A stretch of 64,000 nucleotides of DNA from Oreohelix idahoensis (GCA_024509875.1 JAMPIV010022916.1:62001-126000), one strand, 5' to 3'; positions 1 to 17,223 are shown, counted from the first letter of the stretch. Program-made: numbers and translations. Notes: generated by a model from the sequence alone, not told the origin.

Positions 1-398
1 AACGTCGACATGAACACTAGGAAAATAAGCAGCTGAGGACTGCCACCTTTTCCCATAGTCAGTTATGACTGAACGGGCTATTATATATATATTTATATAG
101 GCCTATATATACAATTAACTACTTTTATTTATTTCTTTAATTATATTGTGTGTGAACGACTTGAATAACTGATGACTAATGATATCTGCACATGCACTTT
201 TATTTTATACAGTAAAATGTATGGACGATTTTATTATCTGCTTTTTAGTGCTTTTAGTAACAATAATAAAAATAGTCCTTTCTTTGTTCTTTCGCTTGTT
301 TTGTGTTTCATGGTGAACTATTACTTTCTGAACCTTCATCAACTGTGGATATGATCTCTCACGATGAATTATTGCTTTCACCAAGCACTATTTTTGTA

Positions 399-665
<267 letters not shown>

Positions 666-2189
666 CGCCCGCCCACACGCCCGCATGTGTGTAGTAAGAC
701 AGTTTCTCAGATAAGTTAACAAAAAGACAGATTACGAACATAGACATCAGTAAAGAGAGAAAAAATGTTTCATCGCCATTACTAAAGGTGTTTTAGACGA
801 AAGCACTAACAAGTTTGAATCTGGTAATTTCCAAGGTAACAGTATTATATTTACATCTAATTTTATCTAGATATATATTCTTTTTATTGTCTTTAAATCC
901 AAGATTTATTTAATTATCCACTTTTGCTGATTTATTTGTTTGCTACGTAATTTTGTTGTTTAATGCAATTTTGCCATCTTGGATGTTTGTTCATTCTCTT
1001 GTTCACATACCATAAAAAATGTCTCGCAAAGACTTACTCTTTGTTTTGTTAGCTGCGTCACTTAATGTGCTGTACACTTAATGTTATTGTTATTAGTTTA
1101 CATTAAAATAACATCTCATTATTTGTTATTCCTTATCCCTATCGTCTATCGGGAATTGATACAATTTTCGAAAATACTTCTAACAGTTACCAGGATATAG
1201 TCCTCCGTTTTTCAACAGGATGAATAATTACTTCAATAATCAGTTCTTTATTGCTGTTCAAGACCTCATTGTGTCTATTCTACGCAACCACAACATTGCC
1301 TTAAGTCATACCATCATTACCAAACAGCCAAGCTACGGTTTCTGCGTCAGCTGGAAGCTGGATACTGTTACCAGCCAGTTAGAGTAAATAATTATGACCC
1401 CAGGTTCCAACGGTGACAGCGACGATAAGGACTAGGATCGCAATGACGATATTATTATCCGAGGCACCCTTGAGGGCTCGTCTTCCGCGAGTTACAACAA
1501 TGGCTGCGAGCTATGATTACAAATTGAGCAAATCTCCGTGACTTTACGAAACAAGTCAGAAATCGCAGCACGACAAATACGATTCTGTGGAAGTAATGGA
1601 TGAGAGACTGACACTGTGAGCCGGAGGTAGCTAACTGTCGTGAGTCCGCGTGTTGGGGAGAGCCAAAGAAAATAATGACTCTTGTTGGTTTGGTGAGAGC
1701 GTGGAGTCAAGCTCTTTGAGTGACAGAAAGAGAGATACATTGCAAATATTGTAAGAACCAGGCACTCAATCAACCTTGAAATGGGTTTGGGAACTAGAGG
1801 GTCTCTCCAGAAAATTCGGTTAGTCTATAAAGAGATGACAGTGACATTGAAATGTGAGATCCATTAGCTAAATTAGGTCATTTACCTGTTTGCGACCTGA
1901 ACCAGGTGATAGAAAGGCGCAGGCTAGATTGTGTGAGTTATAACGGAAATAAACAAGTCTAGGTGAAAAGTGGGTTAATCAACCTACTGTCTGTAACATC
2001 GTAACAATAAAGTGACGACCAGGTCTGGAGAAATGCACCAGGGAAAACGAACGAACGGTTGAGAATATGACCCGTAGGCCTGTAACAATCATCCGTTCCT
2101 ATCTCTCATCATTTATAAAAGCTAAAGGTGGTGCTATAGCAGAAACCATCGTAAGAGAGTAAAGTGTTAGAGATTTCACTATCCTTGGT
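666..2189. other. no gene recognised
   Basis: AT-rich sequence with only short, composition-driven open frames. I recognise no protein motif, RNA gene or repeat in this stretch. Confidence 0.5.
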
Positions 2190-2375
2190 CCAACTTTATC
2201 AGGTGGGGTGATCAGTTCACTCCTTCGCTATCTTTGTCTTCCCTAACTCACGAGGAGAGTCAGAAACCCATTTTTAGCTAGGTAGATTGGAGCGTGACAC
2301 TCCGGGTTTTGGACCCGGAACCCAGTAAATTCGTTACGAGAGGCAAGCGCTGTAACCGCTTAGCCAATCGGACTC
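2190..2375 (-). repeat. decayed tRNA-derived SINE (minus strand)
   Basis: Read on the minus strand, the segment starts with a tRNA-like head. It has a good A box (TGGCTAAGCGG, complement of 2357-2367) and a weak B box (complement of 2321-2332). The body that follows contains AATGGGT, resembling the core shared by the SINEs at 8.2 and 13.8 kb. The head could also be a decayed tRNA pseudogene. No target duplication was found, so the ends are approximate. Confidence 0.45.
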
Positions 2376-2904
2376 TTTATCATTCATACTGTATCTATTC
2401 ATTCTCACATGCATCTTAACTATTCGTTTAATCAATGAAAAATTGTAATAGTAACATAACGTAATTGTTTACCGTATTCAGTCATAATAAATAACAGAAT
2501 ACGTTGAAAAGTAAACTCATAATCAAACCCTACAAAACCAATGTGTAAGATAATGACTTGGAACCAAATAACCCGATTATGGAAGATATATGTGATGATA
2601 GGATTTAAGTGAGATAGTGAAAGAGTGAAAGCGACAGATTCCGTGAGAGAATCAAGGGTTATTCTATTTAGAATGCCTGATATAGGCTAATACATAAAAA
2701 AACACTGTTCTCACTGTCAGGGTAGTTTACTTTTGTGAGAGTGAAAAGAAACATCTAGTAGAAAGGTAATCTGTATCTCTCTCTCTTGATTGGGTGAAAA
2801 TAGAGACAGACAATGATGTAACCATAGCGCCCTGCTTTGATCAGCAACATAGAGCACACTTCCATTCTTCGTGTGGAACATTTTTCAAAGACGATGGAGT
2901 TATT

Positions 2905-3201
2905 TAACGACGGACGAGGCAAGGGAAGCAACTCGTGGTACCTCTTCCCTTAAGACCCTCCATTATGAAAGCTGCACATTTATCACCCTTGAGTGAACAT
3001 GCTCCAGTGGGAACCACCATGAGTAATCTAAAGGAGATTTACTTTTGGCCTAGATGGTGGGCAGATGTGCCTCAGTACGTTCAAAACTGCACACACTGCC
3101 AAGCGAGAAACTCAGTCACTCCCCACCGAGATAAGAGGAGAGAAGAAAACCCTACAACAGAGAACGAACCCAGTGGACAGCAAACCCCACCAAAAAGCTA
3201 A
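2905..3201 (+). pseudogene. LTR-retroelement integrase zinc-binding (HHCC) fragment
   Basis: The plus-strand frame encodes a typical retroelement integrase N-terminal domain. A His pair (AHLSPLSEHAP) is followed by IYFWP and then CTHCQARN, which gives the HHCC zinc site and the conserved aromatic-W-P core. In complete elements this domain precedes the DDE catalytic core and helps integrase bind DNA. Here the similarity stops after the second Cys pair: no catalytic core, RT or LTR is seen nearby. It is an orphan scrap of a Ty3/gypsy or BEL element and differs in sequence from elements A, B and C. There is no evidence of expression. Confidence 0.6.
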
Positions 3202-3250
3202 CGCCCCAAGCTGGATGTTTAACAAATATCTTAGGAATGGGGATCTGTGA

Positions 3251-4089
3251 CATTACGGCTCGTTTGCTTTTTCGTAATTTCCTCTCATCGTCTTTATTAT
3301 CTACTAGCAATAACCCGTCAAACTTGGCGGGTTTTTAATTATAGTGGGCTGTTTCTGTTCCCGGATGAGCAGATAGAAGTACATTCTTAGAGTGTTTTTG
3401 GTTTCTTTCCATTATACAATGTAATCAAACTGTTCACGAACACCGTCATTTGAACGCTTTTCTTTGTTGATTGTAACTATTTTCAGTAGAGTATATATAA
3501 TGGTAACAATACAACATTTCAACAGGGTTGTGACCACCGTACACACGGCGAGAATTATGTTATATTAGATTCAATTTAAAAGTTCTTTGATGACAACATT
3601 TCGTGTGAAAGTGCGTGGATTGTTTTCAAAGAGTGTTCCCTGATAATAAGTGGTTTTAACAAAAACTTTCAAGTTTTTATGATTTGTACATCGGGTGATG
3701 GCTCATGCACACCAATTTTTACGCACTTTTTCTTTGTCGAGCGCTACTAATTTCGTGAAAGAATAAAAAAAAACCAAAAAAAAACCAAAGTATTTGTTTT
3801 ATATAACACCCACGCCGCGCAAGTTACACACTGTGCGTTGCGCACTTTTTTTCTGGCGCGAGTTACTATTTTGAGTGAGACCGACCGACGTAACATACAT
3901 CGGTAATTATGCTAGTTGTGTGTGTGTGGGATTATTTCGGAAAATTTAAAGCACATAATTTCGTGCCTATTCTCTACTCAATATTGTTACCCTTTTTTTC
4001 TACTGTCATCGTTCACGTTTCACGCTTCGATATATGACAGGGCCAGACAATCGTCTATCCCTGAGAGATTAATTGAATCACTAAACGTG
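3251..4089. other. no gene recognised
   Basis: Non-coding, AT-rich stretch with short A and T runs around 3770-3800. Nothing recognisable was seen. Confidence 0.5.
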
Positions 4090-5070
4090 GTAATTGTGAC
4101 GAAATGGACGACCTCTTCACGATCTCGGTTTCACTCCGAATGATTAGAGACATATTTTGTACTGATTTTTATTTGTGTACTTTTAAAAGTACCAATTTCT
4201 TCTCATTATCGGCTAAGGAGCAAGTAGTTTGTATGTTCAAACATTTGTGACATTTATTTTTCAGATAATGTTTATCCCAGCCTGCGAGAAGCAATTAGAT
4301 AAGATATGTGCCGGCGTGTTTAGATTAAACCGACGATAAGCGACTCGTTTGTTAACAAGCTGGGCAAACACGGAGTTTTTGCGTACTCATACGACAGAAA
4401 CGAGATTACTGTCTGTGTGACACATGTGAGCAGACACGTGTCACATAATCGCTTCCGGGCCGACTTGTTATGACAACATTACTTTCTAATAAAGTAATAA
4501 GTATTACAGCTTACCAACGTTGTCTTGTGTGTCTACCGATCTGCATGTGAGAGTGTATGCAAGGCATCAGATGTCCATATATGGTAATACGTGACCTTTG
4601 CAGGCACGCACCTTATTTCATGTGGGACTATTTTGAAAATATCACACCCTATCTGCATGATTTGAAATGATTGGATCTTTCTGATTAGATTCATAACAAC
4701 AATAAGTGGGAAGATAGGAATATAGTCTGACCATTTCGCAATTTTATTTCACTGTGAATTTCACGCTCGCCAAGACCTAGCCAGAGTAAATACTAGATTC
4801 ATAATTCCTTTTTTTACCCGGACCTTTTATTGGAGAACCATATAAGACTTACAAAGCACAGAAAATCTCTACATTTTAATAAGGAACACCGGCCCAGGAA
4901 ACTGAAGAAACACACGGAGTCAGAGAGGGAATCTATTGTCAAATTATAGACACTCCAGACACGTTTAAGAGACCGACTCGTCTCTTATTCATCGGAGCAA
5001 CAAGTCTGTAGCCAAGATTGGCGTAAGTAGTGCACTTTTCATTCTATATCTTATTACTAACATGTGAACT

Positions 5071-5226
<156 letters not shown>

Positions 5227-5439
5227 CATATGAATTTTAATGTGTGAAAATTGCTACAGGACGCCCAAGTCATTTGAGGCTGGCAACCTCAGTATCTAGA
5301 ATGATGATTCATGAACCACCACTGCACGGGCTGGTGATTATTTTATTCAAAGTTTCGTAAAGAAAACTAAAAGCATAAAGTGGTTCCAGTTTCCTCTGGA
5401 GCAGGGAGGTAAAGATGAAAGAAATGATGTACATTCTAA

Positions 5440-5700
5440 GAATAATACTTACAGTTTCAAAGCTTTTCACGCAGTGTAAATGTAAACGAAAAAACATACT
5501 CACTTTAAAGTTAATGTAAGTTTTTAAGCTTTAAACCAGTGTAAATGTCTATGTGAAAATATTCATTTTAAAATAATGGAAGTTTCAAACTTTTCAATCA
5601 GTGCAAAACATAAATGAAAACAAATTCAATTTATACTGTGAACACTTTTCAATCAGTGGAGATGTATATGTAAACAGACTATATCTGTATTATTAAACTT
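5440..5700. repeat. degenerate ~60-bp tandem repeats
   Basis: A phrase like CTTTTCAnnCAGTGTAAATG recurs near 5464, 5525, 5591 and 5647, about every 60 bp, with decayed spacers. The pattern recurs in copy 2 near 8870-9010. No coding function is evident. Confidence 0.4.
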
Positions 5701-6660
5701 CTCATTTGAATATAAAGTAACTATAATAGATATTCTATTTAAATGTGAAGAAAGTTTTATCCTGAGGGATTAAATTTAATTCTCATCAAGGGTAAAGTCT
5801 GAGTAATTGGGATGGTGGTAGTAATTGGGGTGGATAGGAACCCATAATTATGGGGTGGAAAACGCCATACTCAGAAGAGCGTTTCGTTCTATTCTTTTAC
5901 CATAGTTATTGATGGTACCAGCAGAAAGTACTATCTCTGGAACAAGAAGGGAACCGTGGCCTAATCTTTAAGACGGATGAGGTACGTGGTAGACTCTCGT
6001 TGACGTTTCTGGGAAACGAGCTACCCCCGACAACCTTGATCAGAGACGAACGCGAGCAGAGTGAAAAGAACCAACCCATAAGAAGGAGCAGAAACATCAT
6101 TGGCAGCTAGTTCAAATATATGCTGCCACTTGAACTTCTTGTAATATCTCACATTCCCTAAAGACTACGAGGAAAACTTTTCTTGATCCATAACTATTCA
6201 AATTATTTTCCAACTGTTAAAACCTAAAGTGATTATTACATTTTGTTAATTGTAATGTTACAAATTTAACTTCGATTTAATCATTTTAAAGTTACTGCAT
6301 GTTTGTCTCAGTCAAATTACCACACACACTCTAAACAGAGCTATACTAAAATAATAGAATTCCACTGAGTAAATCAGGGGTGGGGGTTTAAACAAGCTGA
6401 AAGTAATAAGTGCTTAAATCCTTCACAAAAGCGTCGGCAGAATTACAGATTTAACATACTCAGCCAAAGCAGTATGTTATTCGCGTATTCTGAATATCTT
6501 GTGAAGACTCCCTTTGTAATAGAAGTGTCATCACCTTCTATCTACATTTATGCCAAGAGTAATCTTGGGCGAAGGTAGATACCTTTGAAGCCCATACTAG
6601 ATACTCTTGAGTTTTGGCCACTGTTGGACCACTACTGCAAAGCAGGAGAGGCAATACCAT

Positions 6661-7084
6661 CACAATAATACCCCATTGACTCCAGGTAAATGCGAGCATA
6701 AAGTGTTTGTTCAAGACTGCGTAATCACTTCCGATCCGACAGTAGAATGGACTTGCATTACTGATTTAATTAATACGGGACTACGATTTGTCTAGACAGG
6801 CAGTCGGATTGCAACATATCATGTGATACAAGAGATCGGCAGAGTCTGATAAACTAAGTAATCAGACTTCCGAATTACTTAAGATAGGTGATTATAGATA
6901 AAAGCAATCTTGAAAGACGTTGTGAAGAGTGAGCGAGGTGTTAAATAAGTAAACTTTGACACCACGTTACGGAAATCGCGATTCCATATTTAGAAAATGG
7001 CTGTTTAAATTCTCAAACGTATGAATCACGCAGGAAATAACATAAGCCCTACTGTATCATAACATGTACTTTGAATGCCATTGG
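6661..7084. other. spacer between the two direct-repeat copies
   Basis: About 425 bp that is not shared between the repeat copies. No gene or known repeat was recognised. Confidence 0.4.
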
Positions 7085-8143
7085 TTTGGTAATTCGAGTT
7101 GTCATATACTGTGACAAAACTGGGCGGCCCTATCGATCTTGGTTTTTCTCCGGCAGTATCGGTACATTTGTGGTACTGATTTTTATTATGTGCTCTCAAG
7201 TATCGCACTTTTCTTTCTTTCTTTCTTTCGTCAGTATTTGTCTGCTAAGTAGCAGATATATGATTTTATCAAATCATTTGACGCTCCTCTCTGTGATGTC
7301 ACCTGTTTGTTACCCGGTCATCCTGGCTTGCGGCGAGCAGCTGAGAACCGATAGTCGCCGGTGTTTAGATTGAACCGCTGATAAAACGACTCGGTTGGTA
7401 ACCCAGATGGGCAGACACTGAGTTTTGCGTCCTCATACGACATATAAACGATATTACTGTCTGTGTGACACAGGTGGGCAGACAAGTGTGACATAATTGC
7501 TGCCGAGCCGACTTGTTATGACAAGATTACTTTCTAATAAAGTAATAAGTATTACAGCTTACACATGCTGTCATGTGAGTTCCTCGATCTGTCTGTAAGT
7601 TTGTACACAAGGGCATCGGACATCATATTACCATATATGGGAGACGTGACCTTTGCAAAATTTTTCCATATCGGAAATATTTTGAAAGTATCTCACCCGA
7701 CCTTTTTGAATATGATTGGAACGTTTATTTAACTCCATAACAAACGAAGGCGTGGGAAGGCAGGGAATATAGTCTGACCATTTTCGCAGTTTTTGTTTTT
7801 CACGGTGAATTTCACGCTCGCCAAGACAACATCAGACCTCGCCAGAGTGAAGACTAGATTCATAATTCCTTTTTTTAACCGGATCTTTTATTGGAGAACC
7901 AAAAAAGACTTACAAAGCACAGGAAATCTCTGCATTTTAATAAGGAACACCGGGACTAGGAAACTGAAGAAAGACACGGAGTCAAAGGGAATTGAAGTTA
8001 AAATTAACGACCCCCGTTACACGCGAAAGAAGGCAGCTGCCAGTGCCTTTTTTTTAAGTCCTCTGAGCAAAAACGTTTGTGAGCCACGATTGGCGTAAGT
8101 AGTACATTTTTCATTCTATATTATATTACTAACATGTGAATTT

Positions 8144-8639
<496 letters not shown>

Positions 8640-9176
8640 CCATGTGAAATTTCATGTGTGAAAATTGCTACAGGACGCCCAAGTCATTTGAGGCCTCAGT
8701 ATCTAGAATGATGATTCATGAACTACCACTGCAAGGGCTGGTGGTTGCTTTATTGATAGTTTCGTAAAGAGAACTAAAAGCATAAAGTAATTCCAGGTTC
8801 CCTTTGGAGCAGGGAGGGAAAGATGAAAGAAATGATGTACATTCTAAGAATAATACTTACAATTTCACATCTTTTCACTCGGTGTAAATGAAAACGAAAA
8901 ACCATATTCATGTTAAAATTAATAGACGTTTCAAACTTTTCAACAAGTGTAAATATAAAGGAAACATAAATGAATTTATATTGTGAACACTTTTCAAACA
9001 GTGGAGATATAAATGTAAAATATATTATATCTGTCCGTTTAACCTTTTCATTCAAATGTAATGTAAAGCTAAAGCTATTCAGTTTAAATGTAAAGAAAGC
9101 TTTATCCCGAGGGATTAAGTTTAATTCTCATCGAGAGTAAATTCTGACATGGGATGGTAGAATAGAAGAAGGGAAA

Positions 9177-9194
9177 GGGGGGGGGGGGGGGGGG
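9177..9194. repeat. poly(G) run
   Basis: Eighteen consecutive G residues. It is absent from the matching place in direct-repeat copy 1. Such runs can form G-quadruplexes and are prone to sequencing error. Confidence 0.95.
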
Positions 9195-10015
9195 CACAAA
9201 ACTATGGGTCGGAAAACGCCATACTCAGAAGAGCGTTTCGTTTCTATTTCTATTACCAGTTATTGGTGGTACCAGCAAAAAGGACCATTTCTGGGACAAG
9301 AAGGGACGAGTGGTTACGCTTTAAGACGGAAGACCAGCTTTGAAGACTCTCCTAGACTTTCCTGGGAAGCGAGCTTCACCCTACGAGCCTTGACCAGAGA
9401 CAAATGAACGTATTGTACAGAAAACCAACTCATCAGGAGGAGGAGGATCAGAATCGTCACTGGCAGCTAAGTTAACCCATTTGCTGCCACTTGAACCTCT
9501 TATAAAAAACCATCACCCGAGTGATGAAAACTTTATTTTGAAATTAACTATTATTCCTCTCTTTTAAACTGTTAAACTTAAAGGGATTATTAAATTTTGT
9601 TATTTGTAATGTTACAAATTTAACTTCGATTCAATCATTTTTAATGTACTACATGTTTGTTTCTGTCAAAGTTACTAAACACACAATTAAAACAGAGATA
9701 TATTATAATAATAATTCCACTGACTAACTCAGAGGTAGGGGGTTAACGAGCTAGAACAAACCATTGCTTAAATTCTTCACAAAAGTTGTCGGCATATTCC
9801 AGAATTAACGTGCTCAGCAAATGCCAGCATCGTTTTCGCTTATCTGAATATCTTGTGAATACTCCTTTGTGGTAGAAGTGTAATTAACCTTCTATCTACA
9901 CATCTGCCAAGAGTAATCTTGTGCGCAGGTAGATACATTAGAAGCCACTATTAGATACTCTTGAGTTTTGGCAACTATTGCACCACTACTGCAAAGCAGG
10001 GGAGGCAATACCGTC

Positions 10016-11964
<1,949 letters not shown>

Positions 11965-13811
11965 AATTATATTGATTAACCCATCTGTGCGATACGACGT
12001 GTATAGATGTGTTAGGAATGGACAGTGTGTACTGAAGAAACTTACAGGCTCATGTGTAATTTTAAAGGCAAGTCCGCCGTCGGAAATATTTAATAATATT
12101 GAGAATGATGGCCAAAGTACGACTGTAAGTTTGATAAAGTATTTAAAAAAGTATTTCTTGAATGGAATGAGACACCTACCAGGAACATAAAGAATGATGA
12201 AAGGGATTGATTCACAGTATCGTTTGACATATTACTTTGTAGTTGTATTCGCAACCAAATTATTGTATGGAGGCGAATCATGGGACACGAATGATGATTT
12301 AGAAGGTAGAAGAAAATTATGATTATATTGAATTAAAATTATTGTTGCTACTATACTGTACCTTGTGCATCTGCTAGCACGCTAATCTGAAACTGTCTTT
12401 CGTCCCCATCTATGTCATAGAGGGATATGGATAGACAAATACACGGTTTGCGTTTGACTTTGTTTCAGGTTTAATCATTCAACTTGAAAACCTACACCAA
12501 ATAAGAGGCATCTTTTACTGAAAGTACAACGATTGCAGTGCCAGTCTATGATAAAGTGCCAGCCATTTCGTGTGTACAGTTGGAATATTCTCATCTGAAT
12601 ATTTTATCCAGCATTTTGAGGGAGCCATCTGAGTGACTCAGCTAAGTTACTCTCAGGGCAACTGTGTAGCGTATGCCGGTTCACCAAACAAATAACAAAA
12701 TATAGCTCAATTATATTATAAAGAGAACACTAATAATTCTTAGATGAAAGATCAACCAAGTTAGAGTGTCTACCAAGAGATAGACATCTTACACAAGAGA
12801 AAGACATTTTTGTTAAACTGTTCTTATTTATTTAATATTGTAAAAACATCTGATTTTAATGCTTTTCCAAACAGAAAAGAGAAACTGTTTTAATAAATTG
12901 TACATATTTACCAGCAGACTTACTTAAATTCTTTAAGCTAAGTTTTTATTCACTGTTGGTAAATGTTAATTAAATAACTTCCCCTAGCAGAGTCAGAAAC
13001 AATATTATCTACAATAATCACAGAGGCGGATCTGGAGAGGTAGCAGCTCGGGACTCAGAGTACTACATCACCATCTTCTCTGGGAACTTACATAGCTTGA
13101 CCCTACCTTTGTGTCTATACACCCTTACTCTCTTCAGAGAAAGCGGTATTACTGATAAGACCAGACTCTTATCTGGCACTATCCTGGTATCATCTGATAC
13201 ACCTGTATATCCAGGATATCTTCTTATTTTAAATAACATCTGAACCTCTCGCGACACCAACATGATAGTTGGTTTCTTTCTATTATTTCTCGTTTTCTTG
13301 TTATTGCTTGATGCAAATTGTTCTGCTCACAGTTCGAGTTTGACCCTAACCCCAATGCACCAAATGAAGAAAGCAGACAGTGTAGGGACAACACCTAATT
13401 TGCTGGGGGATACCCAGCTTGAAGCGGGCGTAGCTGTCCAGTGACATCCTAGAACCTCTCCCATTGTCGGAAGTAGCCCCTGGCGCCATGACTTACATCA
13501 ATTGAGCAAGATGCTTAAAACTGGAAACTGCTATTTCTCGTGTTGTGCCGACACCGTTGGGAACAGTTATATGGAGATCAAGCAATTGCCCATGCATCAT
13601 GTTTCCCCGCTCCAGGCAGCCGGTAGATCCAAAGGAACGGCAGTATCCGATACAGTTTGATGTCAGTCACGTCGCAGGAGTTATAGAATAATGTCGAATC
13701 AATATTAGACTGCCTTAGGACTCCGACTCCAGATTTATCCTCAGGGTTTACTCCCGAAACCTTTCCCGTAAAAGGATATTTTTTGCATAGGTGGTTTGAA
13801 TTCGAAGTTTT
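11965..13811. other. no gene recognised
   Basis: Mostly AT-rich single-copy sequence. Small open frames around 13.06-13.44 kb have no motif I recognise. Confidence 0.5.
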
Positions 13812-13823
13812 ATCTTCTTCTAG
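13812..13823. repeat. target-site duplication, left copy (SINE)
   Basis: ATCTTCTTCTAG, repeated exactly at 14183-14194 after the SINE's poly(A) tail. Confidence 0.9.
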
Positions 13824-14182
13824 GGGAGCCGCGCTAGCGTAGTGGTTACAACACCGCTCTGGCGACCGGGTGATACAGGATCAAACCCGGGCGACGGCAT
13901 TTGAGGATTTTTCGTCGACCGGGATTTGAACTGGATTAACTCGAGACCTGGCGAGGACATTTGAAGGAGTGTCGTCGACCAGGAACTGGCGGCTCCTGAG
14001 CCGACCCAGCTGCAATGGGTACCTCCGAAATCGGAGAGTATTTGCCTGAATGGCGAGGGACACCTGTCTCTGTACAAGAAATAAAGGGATACTCACGTAA
14101 AATCAATGTCAGGTTAGACATAAATAATAACCTGAGATTTCGCCTCGAGTATTAGCGGGCGTACGAAAAAAAAAAAAAAAAA
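13824..14182 (+). repeat. complete tRNA-derived SINE with poly(A) tail
   Basis: A full-length SINE of about 359 bp. It has a tRNA-like head with A box TAGCGTAGTGG (13835-13845) and a B-box-like GGATCAAACCC (13878-13888). Two GTCGACC phrases lie in the body. The core at 13989-14022 is shared with the 8.2-kb SINE, and the element ends in an A run of about 18. The flanking 12-bp direct repeat shows insertion by target-primed reverse transcription. The shared core with a different head and tail suggests a SINE superfamily of the MetaSINE or CORE-SINE kind; I cannot name the family without a database. Confidence 0.9.
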
Positions 14183-14194
14183 ATCTTCTTCTAG
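14183..14194. repeat. target-site duplication, right copy (SINE)
   Basis: Second copy of ATCTTCTTCTAG, immediately after the poly(A) tail. Confidence 0.9.
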
Positions 14195-17088
14195 ATAGGC
14201 TACAAACCAAGGATCACGTGCCCTACCTGGTTTTAAGGCGCCAGTGGCCCGCGTTTGCCCCTTCTCCCGTCAGTGGAAACAGTTCTTCTGGGCTCAAATT
14301 TAGTCACACATAAAGGCCGGAAGCTGGGCTTGGTTGTCAGAGGTTATTTGAGGTGCTTGCCGTAGAAGCATTTATCTGCAGCGAGAGCTTATCCTCACTA
14401 CAACTTCCGGCTATGACAACCTTTGGAACCAGTACATCGGTGACTCAAAAAAAAAAAAAAACGGGTGGATTCTTTGATAACAACATACTTACATTTCCAA
14501 TCACACTACATTATATTTAATTAGCAATTGATTTTTTTTAAAACTCAATTCACTGTTTTAGCTAACCACACATTTAGTCTATTAAGTTTTTTTTTTTAAA
14601 TTAGTCCACATATGGCTGTCACAGGGTTATCCCGAAGGGTAACCAAAGAGAGTTATCTGTGCGGTGTTGGCTTTTTCAATGGCTCAGATTTGCCTGGCAA
14701 CCGGTTGAGAATGGGCAGCAGGAGTGGAGAAGGTGAATTTAAGACTGTTATAAGTTCCCAGCAGGTAGTCCCAGTGATTCGGAATCTCGTGACACTGTAA
14801 CTCCTACCACTCTATCCCCCTCTCTATATTATAATGCTAACGAGCCCCCACCTCCCCTATTACACTGAGTGAACAGAAGAGGAAGAAAGGAAGAAATGTA
14901 TGTCTCTTTCGCACACTTTCTTTCCTTCTCTATATAGGTAATTAACGTGTGTTGGTAAAACAAATACAACTACAACATTTATTGAATTACTGAAATATAA
15001 CAACATTCAATTACACTAATACAAATGCAACTAGGACTGACATTAACTATCCCTGTGAAGAAAGATATTAGTTAATGCAAATTACACAAATGAATCTTAA
15101 GACTATACTCGGCGATGATGATGATAAATGTAAGTGAGTCCTAAATACTAACAAAAGGATATCTTGTTTCGGGTCTCTGACTGACTGTCAATAAAACTCT
15201 GGGTATTTGGATACACTGGACAAGTTTTTTTAAATATTGGACGGTCCACTTTATTTCGTCAGGTGTCGATGGCGTGCTCTTTTTATTCTTCACAAAGCGA
15301 GTGTGGACGTTGCCCCGAGCAGCTGGAGTGGCGTGTTCATAGGTTATGTGGACCGCAACGGTTTTCTGTATAGTCTTCGTCAGGTGTGCAGATGTCCCTT
15401 TGTGGTGAAGATAGTTTTCCCAGGTATGATGATGGTGAAATATGGTATAAGGTTGAATGTGTTTGCGCATCAGTTTACTTGGAGAATCTGTCCATTACTG
15501 CAGGTAATTTAGGATCTCGATAAAGTTTGTAGACACTGGGTTTACAAGATCGTCCGTCTGCTCTTGCCACTTCTGATCAAGATTTCTCAAAGGCACTTGT
15601 TGTAAAGATCGTCCGTTTTGCTCCTGCAACTTCTGATCATTAAATTCACGTGGACAGCTCTTAGTAATGCAGCAATCCTTCTGGGTATTTTCTGCGTACT
15701 TGTCGGTGTGGGTGGTCGATGATAGAAAGCTCCTTCACCGCCTGGCAAATTCCTTTCTAACCCCCGTGGAGTATGGGTAGGTTTGTTGCCGTTAATTATC
15801 TGTGAGATGCGTGTCGTCGCAGTATCTCTGGTCGGTCCTACTCTTTTAGCTTGTCCCGTAATTAATGCCAACAAAGTAGTAAGACGAAGGCTGAGTTATC
15901 TCAAATGGCCCCTGTCTCTACCACTGCGATGGATAAAATAACGAACCCTTATAAGTACGCCTGTAGTGTGTTCTTGTATGTGAAATCTTATCACTATAAT
16001 GAATGACTGCGCGGTGTTTACTGCACGGTTAACAGGTAATGCAAGAGGCAAAATAAAAGTGTCTTGTATTTACTTCGTTATAGTTACTGGAAACTGTGCA
16101 ATCTTATAAATATAATAATTCTCTGCATGGCGTTTATTGCAACCTGTACTTATTAGTATGAAATATAATATTATAATAAAACGTGACGGGTATTTACAGT
16201 GTTATATTTATGGAAAATATGTATATATTATCTGACTGAAGTTAAGATATAATAATAAGGTACAAACTATATTACACTAACCTTGGTGTCCATATAAAGA
16301 ATTCACTGACACACGTCCTGAAATCTAGACCCCAAGTATGTTGGCGGAATGCTGGCTCTTGCAATACTGAGCGATCAATTTAGTTGGGTTATATAGTGTT
16401 CCCATGGCCTCTGGCTGTTTCTCGTGTTCGCTTCTGATATCGTGGGAAGTTTAGTTCGTCTACTTTAGTCAGACAACCAGTCCCTCTTACTGTGTAAAGT
16501 TTTTGCAATGTTTTGATATGGTCGCTTTCTTGTTTTTCATCCCCCAGACAATCTGTCTGTGTTCGTCTTTTGGGAGTCTGAGCCGTGTTTAATAGTCTTT
16601 CTCTAATGCCGTATTCTTTGCTCCTTTTTTTGGATCAACGCTCGGACTCTGTGTCGCCGTTAATCCCAATATTGTTCCGTGAGGTCCTGTGAGATCTGAC
16701 TGAACACAATACTCAATGTAAAATTACCTGGCCTTCTGTCGCCGACTGCACATTATGTTCGATTGCTAGCCAAAATAATCCATGGGTATTCCTGCCTTTG
16801 TGTAAACACAACCAAGACTTAGTGTCGATTACTCCTAATTGTACCTCGATTGTCTGTTTACCTGATGTCTCCTTGTTGTGAAAACATTCCATGCGACATT
16901 TGTGGCTTTCTACAGGGATTACTCAGAGTGCTGTCTATTGTTATGTAAACATTCCCTGTACAACTGGTCGATTTCCCACGACCGATGAAGACGATGTCTG
17001 GTATGAACAATGGGTATAGAAAGTCGAAATAGAAACTCATTCGCCCCTCGTGACAATGGCTTCACATATAAATACGCATGCACAGTTG
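14195..17088. other. no gene; minor tandem repeats
   Basis: No protein is recognised. Visible structure: an A run at 14447-14461; a ~60-bp tandem repeat around 15545-15645 (AGATCGTCCGT..ACTTCTGATCA twice); and a diverged ~115-bp tandem pair around 15980-16150 (CTATAAT..GTTTA.TGCA twice). Confidence 0.45.
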
Positions 17089-17100
17089 GAGTTAATAACT
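17089..17100. repeat. target-site duplication, left copy (ORF1-only element)
   Basis: GAGTTAATAACT, repeated exactly at 19303-19314 after the (AAC)n tail. This fixes the 5' end of the insertion at 17101. Confidence 0.92.
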
Positions 17101-17223
17101 CAAAAACAACCATATGTTCAACAACTGATAGCGTCAACCGAGCAGAGACTCAACATCATAACCAAGACACCAACGTCCTTCTCAGGACGCCACTATTCGA
17201 GACAAGATCACATTTTCATCAAA

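Noticed and set aside
17050..17223. Upstream ATG extending ORF1
   Set aside because: The target duplication places 17050-17100 outside the element, so the first native ATG is 17224.
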